Part shown: piece after piece, positions 1-6,625 of the stretch | Numbering within the stretch: position 1 is the stretch's first letter | How the letters are laid out: every line of letters starts with the position of its first letter | Source of the DNA: JBBKWG01 sp037968835 | GTDB taxonomy: Bacteria; Pseudomonadota; Alphaproteobacteria; Rhodobacterales; Rhodobacteraceae | Reading direction: 5' to 3' | Assembly: GCA_037968835.1 (NCBI GenBank) | Contig: JBBKWG010000076.1 | Coordinates: 1 to 10,671, forward strand | Length of the DNA: 10,671 bases | Notes under the pieces: generated by a model | What the model saw: only the letters and a program-made list of their open reading frames with translations | Told to the model about the DNA's origin: nothing | The model's database searches: none | Position numbers and translations under genes: made by a program

Positions 1-1082
1 TCCGGATTGGCGAGAACGATGTCGCCAATGGCACCGTCGATCAGGTCGGCATTCGGCGCAAGCGCCTGTTCTAGGTAATGCGTGGGTGAGAGCAGTTGCA
101 GCCCTTCGCGCTCGTCGCGCCCGGCGATCAGCGCGATTTCACGGCGGCGCAGGGCATCGTCGGTAAGGCTGACAGCGCCGCCGGAGCGCAAGCCAACCAC
201 CTCGAACTCGGTGATGCGGTTGCGCAGTTCAGGAGGCAAAGACAACGCTGTCGACGCCGACCCGTCACCGTCGGCGAACGACAGCGTCGCGGTTGCAAGC
301 TGACGTGGCGTTCCCGCCGGATCAAGGCCACGCGCTGCGATCGTCAGATCCACGGGGCCGGTGACGCGGCTTCGCAGGCCCTCGACCGTGATCGCTCCGT
401 CCTCGAAATGCGGCGGCTTCAGACCGACGACGGCACGCGGACTTTCAAACACGGCAACGCGGCCTTGTGCCTGAAGCGCCGATAGCAGCACAGCGCGCCA
501 GTCGTGATCCAGCCCGTCGGACAGCCAGAAGGTGTCGAAAGCCTGATCGAACCCGGCCGCTAACGCTTCGACGTCGGCATCGCCGGGTGTCCACGCGCGC
601 GGTTGCAGGCCGGGAAGCTGGCTTGCCCAGCTATCGGCGGCGCGGAACGGCAAGGCGCCATCGGGTGGCAAGTCGGTGAGTTGGATGATCGCTGTCTGCC
701 GGCCCGCCTCGCTTGCGTCGCGCAGCACCGATTCGACGCGCTCGATCCGGCGCGACCAGTCGGCGGCGTCGGCCCAGGTGCCGTCGATCAAAACCAGCAG
801 CGGACCATCGCCCGCCTGCTGTTCCTTTGGGTTCAGAACCGGCCCGGCGAAACCGATTATGGCCGCGCCGATGGCGATGGTTCTGAGCAACAACAGCCAC
901 CAGGGCGTGCGGTCGGTCTGGGTCTCGTCATCGGTCAGCCCGAGCAGCAGCGCCACACCGGGGAAGCGGCGACGGATAGGCGCGGGCGGCACCGCGCGCA
1001 ACAGAATCCACAGGATCGGAAGAGCGATCAGGCCGAGAAGCAGCCAGGGGGCGGTGAAGCCGAGGGGGCCCAGTGTCCACAT
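1..1082 (-). CDS. BatA-domain membrane protein, probably BatA/DUF4159 type (C-terminus outside the window)
   Basis: The reading frame stays open from an ATG at 1082 to the window edge, giving the first 360 residues of a longer protein. Residues 1-80 look like the BatA (aerotolerance regulator N-terminal) domain: a hydrophobic span at about 8-29, a basic stretch (RRRFPG, 38-43), then a second span at about 61-80. After this comes a von Willebrand A-like region starting LLVLIDGTW at about 95-103, where the usual DxSxS metal site is degenerate. The rest is a presumed periplasmic/extracytoplasmic region without recognised catalytic motifs. In Rhodobacterales the protein after MoxR and DUF58 is typically a long BatA-DUF4159 fusion, which this probably is, but the DUF4159 part would lie beyond the edge. 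Its start overlaps the stop of the DUF58 gene by one base (TGATG), so it is probably translationally coupled. The exact role is unknown; MoxR/vWA clusters are generally thought to act in chaperone-like maturation or envelope stress. Confidence 0.8.
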   Translation of the reverse strand, partial: MWTLGPLGFTAPWLLLGLIALPILWILLRAVPPAPIRRRFPGVALLLGLTDDETQTDRTPWWLLLLRTIAIGAAIIGFAGPVLNPKEQQAGDGPLLVLIDGTWADAADWSRRIERVESVLRDASEAGRQTAIIQLTDLPPDGALPFRAADSWASQLPGLQPRAWTPGDADVEALAAGFDQAFDTFWLSDGLDHDWRAVLLSALQAQGRVAVFESPRAVVGLKPPHFEDGAITVEGLRSRVTGPVDLTIAARGLDPAGTPRQLATATLSFADGDGSASTALSLPPELRNRITEFEVVGLRSGGAVSLTDDALRRREIALIAGRDEREGLQLLSPTHYLEQALAPNADLIDGAIGDIVLANP

Positions 1083-1957
1083 CAGTGCACACGCTCCAAC
1101 GCGCCGTAAAGCCAGAGCAGCGCAGATGCGGCGGGCCGGTCGGTGTGGTGACAATGATATTGCCAACCGGTCGCGCGGGCGAGCGAGCGTAGCTCGGCCT
1201 TGCGCGCGGCAAGGCGTTCCAGATAGCGATCCCGGAGGTCGCTCGCCTTCAGCGTTTCGTGGCGCAGCGTTCCGCCCATCGATTCAAAGATCGTCCGCCC
1301 GTCGAAGGGGAAAGCTTCCTCTTGCGGATCGAGGATATGCAGGATTGCACCGCGCACACCCTTATCGGCAGAACCGGTCAGGGCGGTCGAAATGGCGCCG
1401 ATGTCGCCCAGGAAATCGGACACGAACACGGCGCGGGCGTGGGAAGGCAGACCGCGCATCACCGGCGCGGCATAATCGGCGACGTCGGTTTCGTTCGCGA
1501 ATGCGGTGGTCAGACGCATCAGTTGCAACTCCCCCGAGCGCGGTGGCAGGCCGAGGTTCGAAAGGCCCACCCGCTCACCGCCACGGATCAGCAGAACGGC
1601 GATCGCGAGCGATAAAAGGCGCGCGCGTTCGGCTTTGGTCCCGAGGTTCTTTGACGACGCGAAATCCATCGACCGGCCGGTGTCGAGCCAGAGCATCACC
1701 GACTGCGCCGCCTGCCATTCCTTTTCGCGCACGAACAGGGCATCCGAGCGGCCCGAGCGACGCCAGTCGATCAACCGCGCTTCGTCGCCCGCATGACTAG
1801 GACGGTATTGCCAGAATTCGTCGCCAATGCCCGAACGTCGCCGCCCATGTTCGCCCGGCATGACAGACGCTGCCAGATGCTCGGCCGCCGCAAGAAGCGG
1901 CGGGAGCGGACCGGCGAGGGTCTCGGCTGTCTGTCGGAGCTGGGCGGGATCGTTCAC
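1082..1957 (-). CDS. DUF58 family protein (MoxR-associated, vWA-like)
   Basis: This 291-residue protein carries the DUF58 signature at about 47-80: EFWQYRPSHAGDEAR followed by IDWRRS, then LFVREKEW. Immediately after is the vWA-like strand MLWLDTGRSM (88-97), where D92-x-G-x-S96 stands in for a DxSxS metal site. A later VFVSDFLGD segment resembles the other acidic strand of a vWA fold. The start is GTG at 1957, inside a GTGA overlap with the stop of the upstream MoxR gene. No closer in-frame start is better placed, and coupling to moxR explains the weak start. DUF58 proteins almost always sit beside MoxR ATPases and are thought to be their partners, linking the ATPase to membrane vWA/BatA proteins; the substrate is unknown. 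No membrane span is obvious, so it is probably cytoplasmic. The downstream gene starts on its stop codon. Confidence 0.9.
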   Translation of the reverse strand: MNDPAQLRQTAETLAGPLPPLLAAAEHLAASVMPGEHGRRRSGIGDEFWQYRPSHAGDEARLIDWRRSGRSDALFVREKEWQAAQSVMLWLDTGRSMDFASSKNLGTKAERARLLSLAIAVLLIRGGERVGLSNLGLPPRSGELQLMRLTTAFANETDVADYAAPVMRGLPSHARAVFVSDFLGDIGAISTALTGSADKGVRGAILHILDPQEEAFPFDGRTIFESMGGTLRHETLKASDLRDRYLERLAARKAELRSLARATGWQYHCHHTDRPAASALLWLYGALERVH

Positions 1958-2961
1958 GCCGCCGCCTTCGCCCGGGTCACGCTTTCGCTCACGCTTCCAA
2001 TGACTTCGGATAATTGCAGACCACGCGCGCGGGCGGCGAACGTCAGCGCCATGCGGTGCGTCAGGACCGGTGTTGCGAGTGCCGCGACGTCATCCGGCGA
2101 GGGCGCAAGGCGACCTTCCAGAAGCGCGCGGGCGCGGACCGTCAGCATCAGGGCCTGTGCGGCGCGTGGACCCGGCCCCCAGCCGACATTGTCGCGCACG
2201 ATATCAAGCGCTCCGGGTTCGTCGGGACGGCAGGCGCGCACCAGATCCAGGATCAACTCGACGATTGCCTCGCCGACCGGCATCTGCCGCACCAAAGCCT
2301 GCGCCGCCATCAGTTCGGCAGCGGTGAACACCTTCTGGGACTGCGCCTCGCCAAGACCTGTCGTCGCGATCAGGATGTCGCGCTCGGTCTTGCGGTCGGG
2401 ATATGGCACGTCGATCTGAACGAGAAACCGATCAAGCTGCGCTTCGGGCAGCGGATAGGTGCCTTCCTGCTCGATCGGGTTCTGGGTGGCCAGAACGTGA
2501 AACGGCATCGGCAAATCGTGCGAGGCACCTGCGATGGTGACGGATTTCTCCTGCATCGCCTGCAAAAGTGCCGACTGCGTGCGCGGACTGGCACGGTTGA
2601 TTTCGTCGGCCATCAATAGCTGACAGAAGATCGGGCCCCTGATGAACTTGAAGGCGCGGGAACCATCGGCACCGGTTTCAAGCACTTCCGAGCCGAGAAT
2701 GTCCGCTGGCATCAGATCGGGCGTGAACTGCACGCGCTTGCCATCAAGGCCAAGAACCGTCGAAAGCGTGTCGACGAGCCGGGTTTTCCCAAGCCCCGGA
2801 AGGCCGACCAAAAGTCCGTGCCCGCCGCACAGAATGGCGCTTAAAACAAGGTCGACGACCTGTTCCTGCCCGATGAACCGGTGGGTGATGCTGGCCTTCG
2901 CAGCAACGAGCTTTTCACCCAATACTTCGATCTCGGCCACGAGGTCCGGCGTGTCGGACAT
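1954..2961 (-). CDS. MoxR family AAA+ ATPase
   Basis: This is a 335-residue AAA+ ATPase of the MoxR/RavA type. Visible motifs are Walker A GLPGLGKT at 53-60, Walker B LLMADE at 115-120 followed by the MoxR-typical INRASPRTQSALLQAMQE, sensor 1 ATQNP around 158-162, and QLDRF at 175-179. The C-terminal third matches the helical lid. The frame remains open further upstream, but I place the start at ATG 2961. It has a GGAGG 8 nt upstream and gives the usual MoxR N-terminus, and the longer version would run through the opposite-strand DUF1285 gene. It is the first gene of a minus-strand cluster and overlaps DUF58 by four bases. MoxR ATPases are considered chaperones that help assemble or insert cofactors into protein complexes; the client here cannot be read from sequence. 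It is divergent from the DUF1285 gene. Confidence 0.93.
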   Translation of the reverse strand: MSDTPDLVAEIEVLGEKLVAAKASITHRFIGQEQVVDLVLSAILCGGHGLLVGLPGLGKTRLVDTLSTVLGLDGKRVQFTPDLMPADILGSEVLETGADGSRAFKFIRGPIFCQLLMADEINRASPRTQSALLQAMQEKSVTIAGASHDLPMPFHVLATQNPIEQEGTYPLPEAQLDRFLVQIDVPYPDRKTERDILIATTGLGEAQSQKVFTAAELMAAQALVRQMPVGEAIVELILDLVRACRPDEPGALDIVRDNVGWGPGPRAAQALMLTVRARALLEGRLAPSPDDVAALATPVLTHRMALTFAARARGLQLSEVIGSVSESVTRAKAAA

Positions 2962-3020
2962 GGCAATTGCCTCCGTTATGACTATTCTCTCAATAGACCG
3001 AAGTATGTCGTCGGGCACAA
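2962..3020. promoter_or_regulatory. Divergent intergenic region with two short inverted repeats
   Basis: This 59-nt spacer separates the divergent MoxR and DUF1285 genes and must hold start signals for both unless they lie inside the genes. It contains the perfect palindrome GGCAATTGCC (2962-2971), lying between the Shine-Dalgarno and start codon of moxR. It also contains a 15-nt inverted repeat CTATT-CTCTC-AATAG (2982-2996). No convincing sigma-70 -35/-10 pair was found on either strand. Either repeat could be an operator, but both are short enough to arise by chance. Confidence 0.4.
2970..2974 (-). promoter_or_regulatory. Shine-Dalgarno of the MoxR gene
   Basis: GGAGG on the minus strand lies 8 nt upstream of ATG 2961. 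It is the main reason for choosing this start over in-frame candidates further upstream, and the spacer between it and the ATG is part of the GGCAATTGCC palindrome. Confidence 0.75.
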
Positions 3021-3620
3021 ATGGCAAAAGAGGATATGGGACAAAACATCGTGAAACCGTCGGCAGAAAGCATCGCCAAAAGCGCAACTGCGGCATCCAA
3101 GCGCGGATTACCGCCGGTGCATCTGTGGAATCCGCCCGATTGCGGCGAGCTCGACATGCGGATCGCGCGTGATGGCACGTGGTTCTACATGGGCACTCCG
3201 ATCGGGCGACCGGAACTGGTGCGGTTGTTTTCGACGATCCTGCGCAAGGACGATGACCGATACGTGCTGGTAACGCCGGTCGAGAAGGTTGGAATTCGGG
3301 TCGATGACGCGCCCTTTGTGGCCGTCGACTTCGAGCGTTCCGGGTCCGGCGACGATCAGGTCCTGACATTCACAACCAATGTCGGTGACAAGGCGGCGGC
3401 GGGGCCCGAGCACCCGATCCGCGTGGAGCGCGACCCCGAGACCGGCGAACCTTCGCCTTACGTGCTGATGCGCGCCCGGCTTGAGGCGCTGATCGACCGC
3501 AAGAGTTTCTATCGGCTTGTCGAGATCGGCGAACACGTCGAATACGAAGGCAAACGCTGGTTCGGCTTGCGCTCGGGCGGTGAATTCTTTCCCATCATTC
3601 CATCGGAGGAACTGCCATGA
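3021..3620 (+). CDS. DUF1285 domain-containing protein
   Basis: This 199-residue protein resembles the DUF1285 family, recognised by the N-terminal LPPVHLWNPPDCGELDMRIARDG block (about 30-52), then WFYMGTPIGRPELVRLFSTIL (about 54-74) and the YVLVTPVEKVGI segment. Length fits the family, which is mostly beta-strand, soluble and without known activity; no signal peptide or membrane span is visible. The start is uncertain. ATG 3021 has no good Shine-Dalgarno. An in-frame ATG at 3036 (MGQNIVKPS) has GAGGA almost touching it, and a GTG at 3051 is also possible. The C-terminus overlaps the next gene by ATGA, so the two are probably made together. It is transcribed away from the MoxR cluster. No function is claimed. 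Confidence 0.85.
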   Translation: MAKEDMGQNIVKPSAESIAKSATAASKRGLPPVHLWNPPDCGELDMRIARDGTWFYMGTPIGRPELVRLFSTILRKDDDRYVLVTPVEKVGIRVDDAPFVAVDFERSGSGDDQVLTFTTNVGDKAAAGPEHPIRVERDPETGEPSPYVLMRARLEALIDRKSFYRLVEIGEHVEYEGKRWFGLRSGGEFFPIIPSEELP

Positions 3621-4306
3621 GCAAACCATTGGCTGTGATCGTCGGTGTCGGCGACGGGCTGTCCGCATCGCTCGCCCGTGCGCTGGCGCCAGACTTTGAA
3701 TTGGTGCTTGCGGCAAGAACCGAAGCCAAAATGGCAAAGGTGGCGGACGAGACCGGGGCTGCGATGCAAACGCTCGACGCCAGCGATGCGGATGCAGTTG
3801 CCGGGTTATTCGCCGCTCTGCCCGATGTTCCCCGCGTCGTCATCTACAATCCTTCGGCGCGAGTGCGCGGACCGATTGCCGAACTTGATCCGGACGACGT
3901 GCGCCGCGCCATCGAGGTGACGGCATATGGCGCGTTCCTTGTCGGTCAACAGGCCGCGAAGGCGATGCTGGCAGCGGAGCCACTGGACGGGGTGCGCGGC
4001 ACGATCCTGTTCACTGGAGCGTCCGCAGGAGTGAAGGGGTTCGCCAAATCCGCGCCATTCGCGATGGGTAAATTTGCCCAACGCGGTCTGGCGCAGTCGA
4101 TGGCGCGCGAATTGCATCCCAAGGGCATCCACGTCGCCTGGGTCAATATCGATGGCGGGATCAGGAACCCCGGGCGCGATGACGGCGGCATGGATTCCAT
4201 GCTTGACCCCGACGCGATCGCGCGCGGGTATCTGCACCTCATCGCACAGGATCGCACGACGTGGTCCGATGAACTTACATTGCGCCCCTGGGTCGAGACA
4301 TTCTGA
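3617..4306 (+). CDS. Atypical short-chain dehydrogenase/reductase with Phe replacing the catalytic Tyr
   Basis: This 229-residue Rossmann-fold protein has the general SDR layout. A glycine-rich nucleotide loop with a non-canonical pattern (VGVGDGLSASLA, 9-20) is followed by a basic residue after strand 2 (AARTEAK, 32-38). NPSARVRG (78-85) stands where NNAG is normal, and FTGASAG (132-138) offers a Ser at 136. The active-site YxxxK is replaced by F148-A-M-G-K152. The Phe-for-Tyr change with altered glycine motif matches a divergent classical-SDR subgroup I know from domain databases as SDR_c10, so it is probably a family trait rather than damage here. Standard hydride-transfer chemistry with Tyr as acid/base is therefore doubtful; binding of NAD(P) is plausible. 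A good GGAGG lies upstream of the ATG, which overlaps the DUF1285 stop by four bases. It converges on the YegP-like gene with 13 nt between stops and no visible terminator. Confidence 0.88.
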   Translation: MSKPLAVIVGVGDGLSASLARALAPDFELVLAARTEAKMAKVADETGAAMQTLDASDADAVAGLFAALPDVPRVVIYNPSARVRGPIAELDPDDVRRAIEVTAYGAFLVGQQAAKAMLAAEPLDGVRGTILFTGASAGVKGFAKSAPFAMGKFAQRGLAQSMARELHPKGIHVAWVNIDGGIRNPGRDDGGMDSMLDPDAIARGYLHLIAQDRTTWSDELTLRPWVETF

Positions 4307-4319
4307 GAACGATGCGCCC

Positions 4320-4658
4320 TCAGGCCGCTGACTGATCGTCCACCTTGGCGTCCGGCGCGTTCTTGGCAACCGACGCGATCCCGTTTTCGCACGCCTTGTT
4401 GCTTTCATAGGTCTCGCTGGTTCCGATCACCTGACCATTGGTGGCCTTGAGGTTGAACATCGCCTTGCCGCCCTTGGTCTCTTTGCGCTCGAAGCGCCCG
4501 TCGACCTGAGAATTCTTGCGGACGGATTCAATCCCGTTCTTGCAACTCGTCTTGGCCTTGTAGCTTTCGCTTGCCAGGATCGTCTGTCCGTTCCCTGCCT
4601 TCAGGCGAAAACGGAACTCGCCGCCCTTGTCTTTGTAGATTTCAAATTTGCCTGCCAT
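4320..4658 (-). CDS. YegP-like protein with two tandem DUF1508 repeats
   Basis: This small soluble protein has 112 residues and consists of two copies of the DUF1508 motif. Repeat 1 runs FEIYKDKGGEFRFRLKAGNG to SCKNGIESVRKN; repeat 2 runs FERKETKGGKAMFNLKATNG to ACENGIASVAKN. Each repeat keeps the GxxxFxLKAxNGQxI core, a SExY/SETY step and a Cys-x-NGI(E/A)SV helix. The frame extends 22 codons upstream, but I choose ATG 4658 (MAGKFEIYKDK) because family members begin there and an AGGGAG lies just upstream. The function of YegP proteins is not established. It is monocistronic, separated from the GNAT gene by 123 nt that contains a candidate promoter. The C-terminus is a short charged tail (PDAKVDDQSAA) outside the repeats. 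Confidence 0.9.
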   Translation of the reverse strand: MAGKFEIYKDKGGEFRFRLKAGNGQTILASESYKAKTSCKNGIESVRKNSQVDGRFERKETKGGKAMFNLKATNGQVIGTSETYESNKACENGIASVAKNAPDAKVDDQSAA

Positions 4659-4694
4659 GACCCGCAGAGCTCCCTCTTGGTTTGTCGCAGGAAT

Positions 4695-4724
4695 GTTATG
4701 GGTCACGATGCGCATTTCCGCCAA
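4695..4724 (-). promoter_or_regulatory. Candidate sigma-70-like promoter for the YegP-like gene
   Basis: On the minus strand TTGGCG (4719-4724) and CATAAC (4695-4700) are separated by 18 nt, each matching four of six consensus positions. The pair sits about 36 nt upstream of the YegP-like start. It is a visual match only; alphaproteobacterial promoters vary, and the rest of the 4659-4781 spacer holds only a CCCG-A7-GGGG stretch. Confidence 0.3.
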
Positions 4725-4781
4725 GCCCCTTTTTTTCGGGACTGGCAGAAGTGCGGCGAGGCTGCACCGGTTTTGCGGCGT

Positions 4782-5363
4782 TCAGCCGTCGACGCGCCCG
4801 CGCCGGTCGCCACGCAGATTGGCGTAGAGCACATGGTTGCGCCACCGGCCGTTGATCTGGAGATAGCTTTGCGCGACGCCCTCGTATTTGTAGCCGCATT
4901 TCTCCAGCAACCCGCGCGACGCAGTGTTTTCTGGCAGGCAGGCGGATTCAAGGCGCGAGATGTCGAGCACCTCGAAGGCGTGATGGACAAGTGCCGTCAG
5001 CGCCTCGCGCATGAATCCTTCGCGGGCGTGCGGTTCGCCGATCCAGTAGCCGATCGTGCCCGCCTGCGCGGGACCGCGACGGATGTTGTCGAGCGTAATT
5101 GCGCCAAGTAGTCGCCGATCGCCGCGCCGCTCGAGAAATAGCGGCAGGGCAGTCCCCTGCGCGATTGACCGGTTCGCCCAGTAGACGCGGTTGATGAAGG
5201 ATTTGCGCGTCAGATGATCCGACGCCCACGACGGCTCCCACGGTTTCAGAAATGCCTCGCTGTGTTCGCGAAGCGACGACCAAGCGCGCCAGTCGCCATG
5301 TATCGGGGGGCGCAAGACTAGTCGCTCTGTGTCGACACTGACCTTGCGGCCAAGCCTCAGCAT
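4782..5363 (-). CDS. GNAT family N-acetyltransferase, RimJ/RimL type
   Basis: This 193-residue acetyl-CoA-dependent acetyltransferase has the RimJ/RimL layout. An N-terminal TERLVLRPP (12-20) is followed by LLGAITLDNI (85-94). The acetyl-CoA binding motif A region is GYWIGEPHAREGFMREAL (105-122), and motif B is PENTASRGLLEKCGYKYEG (144-162), ending with the usual YLQINGRW. RimJ/RimL enzymes acetylate the alpha-amino group of ribosomal protein N-termini, but many relatives have other substrates, so the target here is not assigned. The ATG at 5363 shares one base with the stop of the M16 peptidase (TGATG) and has no clear Shine-Dalgarno, suggesting translation by reinitiation. The M16-GNAT pairing is, as I recall, conserved in Rhodobacteraceae. 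It is the last gene of the cox-thrC string. Confidence 0.92.
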   Translation of the reverse strand: MLRLGRKVSVDTERLVLRPPIHGDWRAWSSLREHSEAFLKPWEPSWASDHLTRKSFINRVYWANRSIAQGTALPLFLERRGDRRLLGAITLDNIRRGPAQAGTIGYWIGEPHAREGFMREALTALVHHAFEVLDISRLESACLPENTASRGLLEKCGYKYEGVAQSYLQINGRWRNHVLYANLRGDRRGRVDG

Positions 5364-6625
5364 CAGGCCGCAAGCCTGTCCGTCAGGTCCGCCAGCGTCG
5401 GCGCCTTGGAAACCGGACCGTAAAGCGCCATCGCGGCGTCGCCGTTTTCGACCATCGACTTGGCCAGATCGCGAACATCTCCGGTCGTCACGGCGTCGAT
5501 AAGGGCCACGGTTTCTTCCAGCGGCGGCACGCGGTCCCAGATCGCCAGTAGCCGGGCCAGCCGTTCGGCACGGCTTGACGGACTTTCGAGACCCATCAGC
5601 AATCCGGCCTTCATCTGGGCCCGCGCACGGGCGACCTCGGCGGGCGACATATCGTCGGCGGCGCGCTTCAATTCGTCTATCGTAAGTTCAGCCAGCGCGC
5701 CGATTTCCTCGTCGCTGGTGCCGGCGTAGATCGTGGTCAGGCCGCTGTCGGAATAGGCACCGGTCTGCGCGAATATCGTGTAGCACAAACCACGCTTTTC
5801 ACGCGCTTCCTGAAACAAGCGAGACGACATGCCGCCGCCGAACGCAGTCGAAAAGATCTGCGCGGTGTAAACACGTGGATCGCAATAGCCCGGCGTTTCG
5901 AAGGCGAGCGCGAAATGCGCCTGTTCGAGACCCTTCTCGACACGGGTTTCGCCACCACGAAACGCGGCGGGTTCGGCGGCACCGCCGCCGTGCGGTCTGA
6001 GATGGCCAAAGGCTTCTTCGGTCATGCGAACGATACGGTCATGGTCGACCGCGCCCGCGGCGGCGACGATGATATTGCCGGGCGCGTAGCGTTCTTCGAC
6101 AAACCCCGAAAGATCCGTGACGCCGTAGCGTTCGACACGTGCAGCCTCGCCCAGAATCGTGCGACCCAGTGCCTGATCCGGAAATGCCGTTTCCTGAAGC
6201 CAGTCGAATATGATGTCGTCGGGCGTATCGAGCGCCTGCCCGATCTCCTGAAGGATGACATGCCGCTCGACCTCGATTTCGCGGGGATCGAAAACCGGGT
6301 TCAGAACAATGTCGGAAATCACATCAAGCGCAAGGTCGGTGTCTTTCTCAAGCACGCGGGCGTAATACGCCGTCATCTCGCGCGAGGTATAGGCGTTGAT
6401 GTAGCCGCCGACGTCCTCGATCGCCTCGGCGATTTGCAGCGCCGTGCGTTTCTGGGTTCCCTTGAACGCCATGTGTTCGAGGAAATGCGCGATGCCGTTC
6501 TGCTCGATGCGCTCATGTCGGCCGCCGGCGTTGATCCAGACGCCAAGCGAGGCCGACTGGAGCGCCGGCATGTGTTCGGTAACGACGCGAACGCCATTCG
6601 CGAGGCGGTGTAATTCAACCGTCAA
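5363..6625 (-). CDS. M16B zinc peptidase, mitochondrial-processing-peptidase-like
   Basis: This 420-residue zinc peptidase is the size of the single-chain M16B family. The inverted zinc motif HFLEH is at 47-51 and the third zinc ligand is probably E127 in ILQEIGQ, 76 residues after H51, the usual spacing. The second half has the glycine-rich GGGMSSRLFQEAREKRG segment (263-279) that shapes the substrate chamber. All catalytic residues are present, so it should be active. Bacterial relatives are close to the beta subunit of mitochondrial processing peptidase; their natural substrates are poorly known, and no signal peptide is seen, so it is likely cytoplasmic. The start is TTG at 6625, overlapping the thrC stop as TTGA; a GGGAG lies 11 nt upstream (6637-6641). 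Alternative ATG starts would lie well inside the conserved N-terminus. It is coupled at both ends, to thrC and to the GNAT gene. Confidence 0.94.
   Translation of the reverse strand: MTVELHRLANGVRVVTEHMPALQSASLGVWINAGGRHERIEQNGIAHFLEHMAFKGTQKRTALQIAEAIEDVGGYINAYTSREMTAYYARVLEKDTDLALDVISDIVLNPVFDPREIEVERHVILQEIGQALDTPDDIIFDWLQETAFPDQALGRTILGEAARVERYGVTDLSGFVEERYAPGNIIVAAAGAVDHDRIVRMTEEAFGHLRPHGGGAAEPAAFRGGETRVEKGLEQAHFALAFETPGYCDPRVYTAQIFSTAFGGGMSSRLFQEAREKRGLCYTIFAQTGAYSDSGLTTIYAGTSDEEIGALAELTIDELKRAADDMSPAEVARARAQMKAGLLMGLESPSSRAERLARLLAIWDRVPPLEETVALIDAVTTGDVRDLAKSMVENGDAAMALYGPVSKAPTLADLTDRLAA

Noticed and set aside
676..1800. A 374-codon open frame on the plus strand
   Set aside because: It lies antisense to the DUF58 and BatA-type genes, has low-complexity Arg/Ser/Pro-rich content typical of shadow frames in GC-rich DNA, and matches no family I recognise.
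2962..3369. In-frame upstream extension of the MoxR protein by 136 codons
   Set aside because: The extension is Arg/Pro-rich, overlaps the DUF1285 gene antisense, and a strong Shine-Dalgarno plus family-typical N-terminus support ATG 2961.
4724..4748. CCAGTCCC-GAAAAAAAG-GGGCTTGG stretch on the minus strand, possible terminator after the GNAT gene
   Set aside because: The A-run is in the loop, not a U-run after the stem, and the stem is interrupted; it does not fit an intrinsic terminator on either strand.
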